Below, piece by piece: positions 1 to 5,383 of a DNA stretch of 6,021 nt. How positions within the stretch are numbered: position 1 is the first letter of the stretch; each line of letters opens with the position of its first letter. The DNA comes from an uncultured Clostridia bacterium (GTDB lineage Bacteria > Bacillota > Clostridia > Christensenellales > Aristaeellaceae), in the NCBI GenBank assembly GCA_904420265.1, contig CAJFUU010000224.1, forward strand, positions 1-6,021. The letters run 5' to 3'. The notes beneath the pieces are model-generated. The model made no database searches. It had not been told where the DNA came from and saw nothing but the letters and a program-made list of their open reading frames with translations. The position numbers and the translations under genes were made by a program.

Positions 1-639
1 CTCAAGCATGACGATTTGTATATCGACATCGGCGCCTCCACCAAGGAGGAGGCCGAAAAGCTGGTCAAACCGGGCGACTATGTGAGCTTTCGCTCCGACT
101 GGCAGGAGTTCGGCGCGGGGCTGGTCAAGGCCAAGGCCCTGGACGACCGCGTGGGTTGCATGACCCTGATGAGCCTCTTGGAAAACGACTATCCCTGCGA
201 CATCACCTGCGCCTTCACCGTGCAGGAGGAGATCGGCCTGCGCGGCGCGGCCTGTGTGGGCCACAGCGTGGAGGCGGACGAGGCGCTCATCCTCGAGGGC
301 ACCACCTCCAACGACCTGGGCGATGTGCCCGCGCACCTGCGGGTGTGTTCGGTGGGCAAAGGCGTGGCCATCTCCTTTATGGATCGGGCCAGCGTTTCCA
401 GCCGCCCCGTGTGGCAGAAGTTGCGCGATGCGGCCGTGGAAGAGGGCGTTTCCTGGCAGTTTAAGCAGTCCGTCACCGGCGGCAACGATGCGGGCGAAAT
501 TCAGCTTGCGCGCGAGGGTGTGCCCACGGGCGTTCTGAGCGTGCCCTGCCGCAATATCCACTCCGGCTCCAGCGTGGCCGCCTTTTCCGACATTGAGGCG
601 CAATACCGCCTGGCCGACAGCTATCTGAGGAGGCAGTAA
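1..639 (+). CDS. M42 family metallo-aminopeptidase, 5'-truncated by the window edge
   Basis: Frame 1 is open from the first base to a TAA at 637-639, giving 212 codons. The full gene starts upstream; a TTG at position 16 lies inside the conserved LYIDIGA stretch and is not a start. M42 enzymes are cytoplasmic, two-metal (Zn/Co) aminopeptidases that trim peptides and often assemble into 12-subunit tetrahedral (TET) particles. Visible family marks, numbered from the first codon here, are the bridging-ligand Asp in ALDDRVGC (D48), the catalytic/ligand pair in VQEEIGLRG (E76-E77), a carboxylate ligand in LILEGTT (E99), GGNDAGEIQ (about 160-168), and the last histidine ligand in CRNIHSG (H187). 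The first ligand (HMD motif) lies in the missing N-terminal part, roughly 120-130 residues by comparison with the next gene. At the fourth ligand it has Glu where its neighbour has Asp. It sits 2 nt upstream of a second M42 gene and is surely co-transcribed with it. Family assignment is firm; the peptide substrate preference cannot be read from the sequence. Confidence 0.95.
   Translation, partial: LKHDDLYIDIGASTKEEAEKLVKPGDYVSFRSDWQEFGAGLVKAKALDDRVGCMTLMSLLENDYPCDITCAFTVQEEIGLRGAACVGHSVEADEALILEGTTSNDLGDVPAHLRVCSVGKGVAISFMDRASVSSRPVWQKLRDAAVEEGVSWQFKQSVTGGNDAGEIQLAREGVPTGVLSVPCRNIHSGSSVAAFSDIEAQYRLADSYLRRQ
627..633 (+). promoter_or_regulatory. Ribosome binding site of the second M42 gene
   Basis: GAGGAGG lies 8 nt before the ATG at 642, inside the last codons of the upstream gene. 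It supports the 642 start and tight coupling of the two peptidase genes. Confidence 0.85.
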
Positions 640-641
640 TT

Positions 642-1643
642 ATGAAACAGACGCTTTTCAAGCTTTTGAATACCTACGGCGGCACGGGCCGCGAAGACGA
701 TATTCGCGAAGTTATCGCCGAAATGGCCCGCCCCTGCTGCGACGAGATGCGCGTTGACGCGATGGGCAACCTGATTTGCGTGCGCCGGGGCGCCGGGGAA
801 GGGACGAAGCGCATCATGGTTTCGGCGCACATGGATCACATCGGCTTTGTGGTGCTCGATGCGGACAAGCACGGCTTTTTGCGCGTACACAATGCCGGCG
901 GCATCAGCAAGCGCGCCTCCATCAACCGCCATGTCGTCTTTGCAAACGGCGTAAACGGCGTGGTTTCCAACGAGACGGAGAACTTCTCTGCCGACGACGG
1001 CAAAATGTCCAGCCTCTTTATTGACATCGGCGCCAAAGACCGCGAGGACGCGCTTTCCATGGTCTCTCTGGGAGACGTGGCCGTGTATGCGCCCGACGCC
1101 TTCGAGATGGCGAACGGCATGGTCGCCGCTCCGGCCATGGACAACCGCGTGGGCTGCGCCGTGGCCCTGGAGGCCATGAAGGCCCTGGGCGAATGCAAAA
1201 ATGAAATTGCTTTCGTTTTCAGCGTACAAGAGGAGCTGGGCCTGCGCGGCGCGCGCACGGCGGCCTACGCCGTAGACCCGCAGATTGGCCTGGCGCTGGA
1301 TGTAACGCTTTCCGGCGATACGCCCAAAGGCGCGAAAATCGCCGTCAAGGCGGGGCAGGGTCCCTGCATCAAGGTGCGCGACAGCTCGGTCGTGTCCTCT
1401 CCCCGCGTGGTGGCGGGGCTGGAAAAGGCCGCGGCGCGCGCCGGCGTATGCGTGCAGCGCGAGGTGCTCCTTTCCGGCGGCACCGACGCGGGCGCCATCC
1501 AGACCACGCGCGAAGGTGTGCTTGCGGGGGCGATTTCCGTCGCCTGCCGCTACGTGCACTCCGCCTGCGAAACAGTTTCGCTTGCCGACTGCGAAGGCGC
1601 GGCAAAGGTGCTGGCGGAATTTTTGCGCGATCCAGGCATGTAA
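642..1643 (+). CDS. M42 family metallo-aminopeptidase (glutamyl aminopeptidase/FrvX/YsdC-like)
   Basis: This is a complete 333-residue protein, a normal length for M42 peptidases. It is a cytoplasmic two-metal aminopeptidase that removes N-terminal residues from peptides. The full ligand set is visible: H63 and D65 in SAHMDHIGF, D167 in PAMDNRVGC, the E197-E198 pair in SVQEELGLRGA, D220 in ALDVTLSGDTP, and H306 in CRYVHSA. The segment between about residues 70 and 160 is the inserted domain that in this family drives oligomerisation. GGTDAGAIQ (279-287) is the second conserved Gly-rich stretch. The start is set by ATG 642 with GAGGAGG 8 nt upstream. It is a paralogue of the gene ending at 639 but clearly diverged in sequence, so the pair is an old duplication. 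Tandem M42 genes could make mixed TET particles or enzymes of different specificity; that is inference. FrvX, YsdC and PepA-type names are all used for this family, so no symbol is given. Confidence 0.95.
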   Translation: MKQTLFKLLNTYGGTGREDDIREVIAEMARPCCDEMRVDAMGNLICVRRGAGEGTKRIMVSAHMDHIGFVVLDADKHGFLRVHNAGGISKRASINRHVVFANGVNGVVSNETENFSADDGKMSSLFIDIGAKDREDALSMVSLGDVAVYAPDAFEMANGMVAAPAMDNRVGCAVALEAMKALGECKNEIAFVFSVQEELGLRGARTAAYAVDPQIGLALDVTLSGDTPKGAKIAVKAGQGPCIKVRDSSVVSSPRVVAGLEKAAARAGVCVQREVLLSGGTDAGAIQTTREGVLAGAISVACRYVHSACETVSLADCEGAAKVLAEFLRDPGM

Positions 1644-1673
1644 AGGCTGCCAAAACCGGGAGCATTTCAACGG

Positions 1674-1703
1674 GCGGCGGGGGATGGTTCCTCCGCCGCT
1701 TTG
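1674..1703 (+). terminator. Candidate terminator of the M42 gene pair
   Basis: An 11-bp stem (1674-1684 with 1689-1699, one G-U pair) closes a TGGT loop and is followed only by TTTG. It lies 30 nt after the M42 stop codon. The stem is very strong but the U-tract is short, so termination here may be leaky or factor-assisted. A second, smaller hairpin (CCGGC/GCCGG, about 1709-1722) ending in TTT follows directly. Confidence 0.6.
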
Positions 1704-1845
1704 CGTTGCCGGCGGGCGCCGGTTTGGAATTTCGCCGGAGTCGCCCGTCGCCGGGAATTGCCGCGGGCGGCCCTGCAACGCCCGGCTCTTCCGCCCAAAA
1801 TCAGATTTTTGGAGGGCCGCTTCCAATTTTCTCTGACGCGGTCTA

Positions 1846-1874
1846 TTGTCAATTCCGCGAAAATCAGGTATAAT
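1846..1874 (+). promoter_or_regulatory. Sigma-A-type promoter of upp
   Basis: TTGTCA (1846-1851, five of six matches to the -35 consensus) and a perfect TATAAT (1869-1874) are separated by exactly 17 nt. Transcription would start near 1881, giving a leader of about 84 nt before upp. This is the best promoter match I found in the window. Confidence 0.85.
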
Positions 1875-1897
1875 GAGTAAAACAGATGAGCCGGATG

Positions 1898-1936
1898 CGG
1901 CGGGGGCGCGGCGAACGCTTGTCCCCGCCGTTTTTC
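1898..1936 (+). terminator. Terminator-like hairpin in the upp leader (possible attenuator)
   Basis: The arms 1898-1905 (CGGCGGGG) and 1923-1930 (CCCCGCCG) form a perfect 8-bp GC stem. Inner GCG/CGC (1908-1910 with 1916-1918) can stack on it. The stem is followed at once by TTTTT (1931-1935). It lies downstream of the upp promoter and 29 nt before the upp start, so an upp transcript must read through it. This is the form of an intrinsic terminator used for attenuation. No PyrR-type binding loop is recognisable, and the roughly 17 nt of leader ahead of the hairpin seem too short for a classical antiterminator. A 20-codon reading frame (ATG 1886, stop 1946-1948) spans the hairpin but has no ribosome binding site. 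The hairpin is seen; the regulatory role is inference. Confidence 0.55.
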
Positions 1937-1950
1937 GTGGGAAAATGATT

Positions 1951-1956
1951 GGGAGG
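1951..1956 (+). promoter_or_regulatory. Ribosome binding site of upp
   Basis: GGGAGG lies 8 nt before the ATG at 1965 and fixes the start of upp. Confidence 0.85.
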
Positions 1957-1964
1957 ACGCACAG

Positions 1965-2594
1965 ATGGGCAAAGTAGTCGTGGTGGATCATCCGCTGGTA
2001 CAGCACAAACTTTCGTTAATGCGCGACAAAAATTGCGGAACCAAGGACTTTCGCGAACTTTTGGAAGAAATTGGCATGTTGATGGCCTATGAGGTCACGC
2101 GCGAGCTGCCGCTGAAGGAAGTCGAAATTGAAACGCCGGTGGCAAAATGCAAAACGCGCGTGCTTACGGGCAAAAAGTTGGGCGTCGTACCCATTTTGCG
2201 CGCCGGGCTGGGCATGGTAGACGGTGTGACCAACCTTGTGCCCGCGGCCAAGGTGGGCCATATCGGCCTCTATCGCGATCCCGAAACGCATCTGCCCGTG
2301 GAGTATTACTGCAAGCTGCCCCCGGATGTGGACGAGCGCGAACTGCTGGTGCTCGACCCCATGTTGGCTACGGGCGGCTCCTCCATCGCCGCCATCGACA
2401 TCCTCAAGCGCTACGGTTGCCGCAGCATCAAACTGGTGTGCCTGGTGGGCTGCCCCGAGGGCGTGGAGGCGCTTCAAAAGGCCCACCCCGATGTGGATCT
2501 CTACATCGCCGCCATCGACGACCACCTCAATGAAAACAAGTACATCGTTCCCGGCCTGGGCGACGCGGGCGACAGGTTGTTTGGCACCAAGTAA
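1965..2594 (+). CDS. upp: Uracil phosphoribosyltransferase
   Basis: The 209-residue protein matches the usual length of bacterial UPRT. It converts uracil and PRPP to UMP and pyrophosphate in the cytoplasm, the main uracil salvage step. Recognised features are the N-terminal VVVVDHPLVQHKLSLMRD (about 4-21), the flexible-loop region with VPILRAGLGM (75-84), the 13-residue PRPP-binding loop around LVLDPMLATGGS (128-139), and the C-terminal uracil-binding stretch YIVPGLGDAGDRLFGT (193-208), all intact. The start is ATG 1965 behind GGGAGG. The gene has its own strong promoter at 1846-1874, and its leader contains a terminator-like hairpin, which suggests control by pyrimidine supply or another signal. 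A small membrane-protein gene follows 70 nt downstream with no clear terminator between them. It is not a uracil permease, the partner often found with upp. Assignment is secure. Confidence 0.98.
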   Translation: MGKVVVVDHPLVQHKLSLMRDKNCGTKDFRELLEEIGMLMAYEVTRELPLKEVEIETPVAKCKTRVLTGKKLGVVPILRAGLGMVDGVTNLVPAAKVGHIGLYRDPETHLPVEYYCKLPPDVDERELLVLDPMLATGGSSIAAIDILKRYGCRSIKLVCLVGCPEGVEALQKAHPDVDLYIAAIDDHLNENKYIVPGLGDAGDRLFGTK

Positions 2595-2650
2595 GCCGTC
2601 GGCGTCCCGGGGCGGCAGGCGCGGGCACGGTGCGTCCTGACACAAACCGG

Positions 2651-2657
2651 AAAGGAG
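2651..2657 (+). promoter_or_regulatory. Ribosome binding site of the small membrane protein
   Basis: AAAGGAG lies 7 nt before the ATG at 2665. This strong, well-spaced site is the main reason to treat the short frame that follows as a real gene. Confidence 0.8.
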
Positions 2658-2664
2658 AACGCAC

Positions 2665-3012
2665 ATGGCAAGAAGAGGGGCAAGAGGCAAGGGCTGGATT
2701 CGCCTGATGCGCATTATCGCATGGGTATTGGCGGCGCTGATGTTGCTGGCCGGCATCCTGGCGGGCATCGCCGTCATGAACGCTTCGGGTTCCACCCAGA
2801 CAAGCGTTGGGCAGATTCCAACCGCGCAAAACAACGGGGCGACGTTTTATCTCACGGTGGAAGGCACGGGCGGCGGTATCGCCATAATGGTGTTTATGGC
2901 CATTATCGCGGTGATCTTCCTGACGGCGATGAACGTCTATCTGGACATGGCTGAAAACGTGCGCCGCATTGCCGGCAGGCTTTCCCGCCGCCAGGCAATT
3001 GAGGAAGAGTGA
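2665..3012 (+). CDS. Small two-helix membrane protein of unknown function
   Basis: I do not recognise this 115-residue protein as a named family. It has a basic N-terminus (MARRGARGKG, with further Arg at 13 and 16), a first hydrophobic helix at about 16-38, a polar loop rich in Ser, Thr, Gln and Asn (about 40-68), a second helix at about 70-92, and a charged tail (93-115) with several Arg and ending in EEE. The positive-inside rule predicts both ends in the cytoplasm and the 30-residue loop outside. The first helix could be misread as a signal peptide, but the second helix and the absence of an obvious cleavage site favour a membrane anchor. It starts 70 nt after upp and probably shares its transcript. 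A GC hairpin follows 9 nt after the stop. Support for coding comes from the ribosome binding site, the amphipathic layout and the operon position; function is unknown. Confidence 0.8.
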   Translation: MARRGARGKGWIRLMRIIAWVLAALMLLAGILAGIAVMNASGSTQTSVGQIPTAQNNGATFYLTVEGTGGGIAIMVFMAIIAVIFLTAMNVYLDMAENVRRIAGRLSRRQAIEEE

Positions 3013-3021
3013 CTTGCGAAG

Positions 3022-3044
3022 GGAGCCGGCCACGCGCCGGCTCC
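3022..3044 (+). terminator. GC hairpin after the upp operon, weak terminator candidate
   Basis: A perfect 9-bp stem (GGAGCCGGC 3022-3030 with GCCGGCTCC 3036-3044) closes a 5-nt loop 9 nt after the membrane-protein stop codon. The position fits a terminator, but no T-run follows, so it may instead protect the 3' end. A near copy of its core lies at 3526-3542. Confidence 0.4.
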
Positions 3045-3171
3045 GGATGTTGACAAAACGGGCAGACTGCCGGATTGATAAGAAAGCCTGCTGGACAAGG
3101 GAGCAAACTTGCAGACGATGCAAGCGGCCGCGGGCTGCCAGCGCGGTTGACGAGAAACTTCGTCGCTCGGC

Positions 3172-3470
3172 GAGTTTTGCCGCCGGCTGCATTTGATAAT
3201 CCCGTAGGGCTGGCAAATGCAGGAGGGAATTTCGCCGTTTGACGAGTTTTGCCGCCTTGCGGCTGCGTCTGGCAATCCCGCAGGGTATGCAAATGCACCG
3301 AGAAAACGTCGGCGCTTGGCGAAGTTTGCGGCCTTGCGGGCTGCATCTGACGATCTCGTGAGGCTTGGCAAATGCAGGAGGGAATTTCGACGCTTGGCGA
3401 GTCGCCCTGCGGCGGCGTTTGACAATCCGCATGGCTGTCAAATGCAGAGGGGAGGCACAAAGCGCTTCGG
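3172..3470. repeat. Tandem array of about four 72-78 bp hairpin-forming units
   Basis: Units are 3172-3243, 3244-3320, 3321-3398 and 3399-3470. Three begin with a GAGTTTTGCCGCC-like block (the fourth with GAGTCGCC) and all carry a central hairpin. The outer stems are CTGCATTTG 3187-3195 with CAAATGCAG 3214-3222 (perfect); 3264-3271 with 3290-3297 (one wobble, one mismatch); 3341-3349 with 3369-3377 (one mismatch); and 3415-3424 with 3436-3445 (10 bp, one wobble). Units 1 and 2 also have an inner CCC/GGG stem. Units 2 and 4 have a small leading GC hairpin made from different bases (GCCGC/GCGGC and CGCC/GGCG). The blocks between hairpins (GGAGGGAATTTCGNCGYTTGRC) are shared by units 1 and 3. A partial earlier copy (3152-3171) resembles the end of unit 2. 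The alignment was made by eye. Confidence 0.8.
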
Positions 3471-3522
3471 ATTGCTGTTTTATCAGGGCAATTTTTGCGT
3501 TTACGGGCTTTGTCTGCGTTCT

Positions 3523-3545
3523 GAGGCCGGCCGCGTGCCGGCTTT
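3523..3545 (+). repeat. GCCGGC hairpin ahead of the GNAT gene, flanked by a 9-bp direct repeat
   Basis: GCCGGC 3526-3531 pairs with 3537-3542 around a CGCGT loop, extended by weaker G-U/A-U pairs to 3523/3545. The core and loop size match the hairpin at 3022-3044. TTGTCTGCG occurs on both sides (3510-3518 and 3548-3556). The hairpin ends 11 nt before the GNAT Shine-Dalgarno sequence, so it could affect that gene's expression. Confidence 0.55.
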
Positions 3546-3556
3546 CCTTGTCTGCG

Positions 3557-3564
3557 AAAGGAGG
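3557..3564 (+). promoter_or_regulatory. Ribosome binding site of the GNAT gene
   Basis: AAAGGAGG lies 6 nt before the ATG at 3571. It decides the start against the longer open frame reaching back to 3217 and against the out-of-frame ATG at 3567. Confidence 0.85.
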
Positions 3565-3570
3565 ATATGC

Positions 3571-4131
3571 ATGCAGCTTACACACCGCGGCACGGTGGTG
3601 CTGAAAACGCCCCGGCTTCTGCTGCGCCCCCTGTGCCTGGAGGACGCTGGGGACATGTTTCGAAATTGGGCCAGCGACCCGGAAGTAGCGCGCTATGTCA
3701 GCTGGGAGGCGCACAAAAGCGAGGAGGATTCGCGCGCTTTCCTGGAAAACGTGGTCGCTGGCTACGCGCGGCCGGATGGTTACAACTGGGGAATCGTTTT
3801 TGAAGGGACGCTCATTGGCAGCATCGGCGTGGCGCGCATGTCGGAGGCGGATTTGAACTGCGAGATGGGCTATTGCTTGGGCAGGCGCTGGTGGGGGCGC
3901 GGCATTGCCACCGAAGCGTTGCGCGCGCTCATTGATTTTTTGTTTGGACAGGTTGGCTTCCACCGCGTGGCCGCCGTGCACGATCCTGAAAACCCCGCTT
4001 CTGGCCGGGTAATGCAAAAGTCCGGAATGACCCGCGAGGGCACGCTGCGGCAAAACCGCCTGCTCAAGGAGCGGTTTGTCGATACGGTGGTATACAGCAT
4101 CCTGCGCGGCGAATGGGAGGCGGGGACATGA
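3571..4131 (+). CDS. GNAT family N-acetyltransferase, RimJ/RimL-like
   Basis: The 186-residue protein moves an acetyl group from acetyl-CoA to an amine, either a protein N-terminus or a small molecule. The N-terminal TPRLLLRPLCLEDAGDMF (about 13-30) and SDPEVARYVSW (35-45) are typical of the RimJ/RimL (Acetyltransf_3) branch. The acetyl-CoA pyrophosphate-binding loop is RRWWGRGIA (105-113), following the strand CEMGYCLG (97-104). The NPASGRVMQKSGM stretch (141-153) is the usual motif-B helix with its conserved Asn and Ser. The start is ATG 3571, set by AAAGGAGG; the frame stays open upstream through the hairpin repeats, which I treat as chance. The stop TGA overlaps the rsmA ATG (ATGA, 4128-4131), so the two are translationally coupled. 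A ribosomal-protein target would fit the rsmA partner, but this branch also contains many enzymes of other specificity, so the substrate is unknown. Confidence 0.93.
   Translation: MQLTHRGTVVLKTPRLLLRPLCLEDAGDMFRNWASDPEVARYVSWEAHKSEEDSRAFLENVVAGYARPDGYNWGIVFEGTLIGSIGVARMSEADLNCEMGYCLGRRWWGRGIATEALRALIDFLFGQVGFHRVAAVHDPENPASGRVMQKSGMTREGTLRQNRLLKERFVDTVVYSILRGEWEAGT
4115..4120 (+). promoter_or_regulatory. Ribosome binding site of rsmA
   Basis: GGGAGG inside the GNAT C-terminal codons lies 7 nt before ATG 4128. It favours 4128 over the in-frame ATG at 4113, which has no such site. Confidence 0.75.
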
Positions 4132-4976
4132 GCGACCTTTCTCCCGGCCTGCGCGCGCGCTTGCTCCTGCAAAAACACGGCTTCCAGGCTGCACATGCGT
4201 TGGGACAAAATTTTTTGCTGGACGAGGGCCTGCTTTCCCATCTGATAGATTTATCCGGCGTTGGGGCGGAGGACGACGTATTGGAAATCGGCCCCGGGGC
4301 GGGCGTGATGACGTACCTGCTGGCGCAGCGCGTCCGCTCCGTCGCCGCCGTAGAGGTAGACCGGCGGCTGGAGCCGGTGCTTGGCGGCCTGTTGGAGGGT
4401 TGCGAAAACGTCCGCGTTGTTTTTGCCGACGCGCTCAAGGCCGATCTGAGCGAACTTGCCGCCCCCGGCGCGCGGGTAGTGGCCAATCTGCCCTATTACA
4501 TTACCGCGGATGTGGTTACCCGCCTGCTTTTGCACGGGCCGGGCTTTGCGAGCATTGCGGTCATGGTGCAGAAGGAGGCTGCCGAGCGCATGACCAGCCT
4601 GCCGGGGCAAAAAACGTGGTGCCATCTGGCCGCCCTGGTGCGCTATTTCGGCCAGCCGCATATCCTGGAAGAAATTCCCCCGGAAGCATTCGACCCCAGT
4701 CCGCACGTCACAAGCGCTTTTTTGCGCATCGACCTATACGGGGAGCGCCCGGTGCGGGCGCAAAACGAGGCGCTGTTTCTGCGCGTGCTTTCCGCCGCGT
4801 TCGCCATGCGCCGCAAGACGCTTTTTAACAACTTGCGCGCCGCCTTTTCCCTGCATGCGGACGCGGCGCGCGAAGCCCTTTCCCGGGCGGAACTGCCCGA
4901 ACAGGTGCGCGGCGAGGCGGTGCCGCTGGAGGGCCTGGCGCGCCTGGCGGACGCGCTGGATGAGATACTTCCCTGA
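4128..4976 (+). CDS. rsmA: 16S rRNA (adenine1518-N6/adenine1519-N6)-dimethyltransferase
   Basis: The 282-residue protein (family length about 270-290) is RsmA/KsgA. It uses S-adenosylmethionine to dimethylate two adjacent adenines in the 3'-terminal helix of 16S rRNA during late small-subunit assembly; loss gives kasugamycin resistance. Visible motifs are LGQNFL (25-30), SAM-binding motif I EIGPGAG (53-59), the acidic residues of AVEVD (74-78) and FAD (99-101), catalytic motif IV NLPYYIT (120-126), MVQKEAAERM (146-155), the P-SPHVTSA stretch (190-197), and the C-terminal AFAMRRKTLFNNL (224-236) of the RNA-binding helical domain. All key residues are present. The start is ATG 4128, overlapping the GNAT stop. 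A GC hairpin starts at the base after the TGA. In many Bacillota rsmA follows the RNase M5 gene; here its partner is a GNAT gene, which is less usual. Confidence 0.97.
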   Translation: MSDLSPGLRARLLLQKHGFQAAHALGQNFLLDEGLLSHLIDLSGVGAEDDVLEIGPGAGVMTYLLAQRVRSVAAVEVDRRLEPVLGGLLEGCENVRVVFADALKADLSELAAPGARVVANLPYYITADVVTRLLLHGPGFASIAVMVQKEAAERMTSLPGQKTWCHLAALVRYFGQPHILEEIPPEAFDPSPHVTSAFLRIDLYGERPVRAQNEALFLRVLSAAFAMRRKTLFNNLRAAFSLHADAAREALSRAELPEQVRGEAVPLEGLARLADALDEILP

Positions 4977-5026
4977 GCGCGCCTGCACAGGCGCGCGCAG
5001 CCTGTCAAAAATGTATTTTGGCAGGC
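4977..5026 (+). terminator. Double hairpin after rsmA, likely terminator region
   Basis: The first hairpin pairs GCGCGCCTG (4977-4985) with CAGGCGCGC (4988-4996) and starts directly after the rsmA stop. The second pairs 5000-5010 with 5016-5026 (11 bp, one G-U) around an ATGTA loop and has AAAA/TTTT at its top. Neither has a classical T-tail, so the position is the main argument. Part of this segment (4984-5010, minus strand) belongs to a repeat family with copies near 5358 and 5581. Confidence 0.5.
4984..5010 (-). repeat. Dispersed ~27-nt repeat, copy a
   Basis: Read on the minus strand, this is TTTTGACAG-G-CTG followed by CGCGCGCCTGTGCA. It matches copies b and c with only a few differences and forms part of the rsmA downstream hairpins. 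Because the core is self-complementary, the plus strand at 4972-4984 also shares an exact 13-mer (CCTGAGCGCGCCT) with copy c; this 13-mer includes the rsmA stop codon. Confidence 0.6.
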
Positions 5027-5357
5027 GGGCGAACGGGGAAGCAAGATCCCCCCGCCGGGCGCCGCGTCTCAAATTTTCAAATTGAGCTGTGGCAGTTTCG
5101 CCTTTAGCGAAACCGCAGCAGCTTCCGCTGAAATTCCGCGAATTTTCGGGGACGGGAACTGCAAGGAAGCGATTTTCGCTCTGGAAAATGATTCTTCCGG
5201 CGCAAAAATCGCCCCCGTCCACAACGTACACGAGGCGTTTTGCCGATTTTCCAAATCGTCGAAACCAGCCGGCTTGAAAACCTGGAGGGCCCCAACCTGC
5301 CGCCGGGAACGATTGAAACGCGAAAAGGCTTCGGTCCTCTCGCGCGCTCCTATGTTT

Positions 5358-5383
5358 TTTTGACAGTCTGGCGCGCCTATGCA
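5358..5383 (+). repeat. Dispersed ~27-nt repeat, copy b
   Basis: TTTTGACAG-T-CTG followed by GCGCGCCTATGCA. It is preceded by three more T's (T-run 5355-5361) and can fold GTCTG (5366-5370) with CAGAC (5382-5386). It contains a perfect TTGACA (5360-5365), but no -10 element follows at 16-18 nt. Confidence 0.65.

Larger units (their letters stand above)
1644..1964. other. Intergenic region between the M42 pair and upp
   Basis: These 321 bases contain no supportable gene. In order they hold the M42 terminator hairpin (1674-1703), a second GC hairpin (about 1709-1722), a longer imperfect stem (GCCGGG 1750-1755 with CCCGGC 1781-1786), a short CCAAAA/TTTTGG hairpin (1795-1812), the upp promoter (1846-1874), a leader hairpin with T-run (1898-1935) and the upp ribosome binding site (1951-1956). 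The stretch 1704-1845 has no other recognisable signal. Confidence 0.7.
3013..3570. other. Non-coding region with tandem hairpin repeats before the GNAT gene
   Basis: No gene is supportable in these 558 bases, although plus and minus frames remain open through parts of it. It starts with the 3022-3044 hairpin and continues with small inverted repeats (GGCAG-A-CTGCC at 3061-3071; CTTGCA/TGCAAG at 3108-3124). It then carries a four-unit tandem repeat (3172-3470) and ends with a second GCCGGC hairpin (3523-3545) and the GNAT ribosome binding site. I saw no convincing promoter for the GNAT-rsmA pair. Confidence 0.7.

Noticed and set aside
621..2006. Long minus-strand open frame (461 codons) opposite the M42 gene and intergenic region
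   Set aside because: It lies antisense to a clear M42 gene, its product is low-complexity Arg/Ala/His/Gly-rich sequence, and it also runs through the promoter and terminators. Typical shadow frame in GC-rich DNA.
3050..3082. TTGACA (3050-3055) as a promoter for the repeat array or the GNAT gene
   Set aside because: The only -10-like sequences (TTGATA, GATAAG) are poor matches with 19-21 nt spacing.
3172..3470. CRISPR array
   Set aside because: Units are contiguous 72-78 bp imperfect copies with no constant short repeat alternating with unique spacers, and there are no cas genes.
3217..3570. N-terminal extension of the GNAT gene
   Set aside because: The frame is open back to 3217, but it would translate the hairpin repeats. 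The GNAT domain begins just after ATG 3571, which has a perfect ribosome binding site.
4113..4127. Earlier rsmA start at ATG 4113
   Set aside because: It would add only five residues (MGGGD) and has no ribosome binding site. The GGGAGG at 4115-4120 is correctly spaced for ATG 4128.
2527..4194. 555-codon minus-strand open frame with internal repeats
   Set aside because: It runs antisense to the upp end, the membrane protein and the GNAT gene, and its repeated peptide segments simply translate the tandem DNA repeat at 3172-3470.
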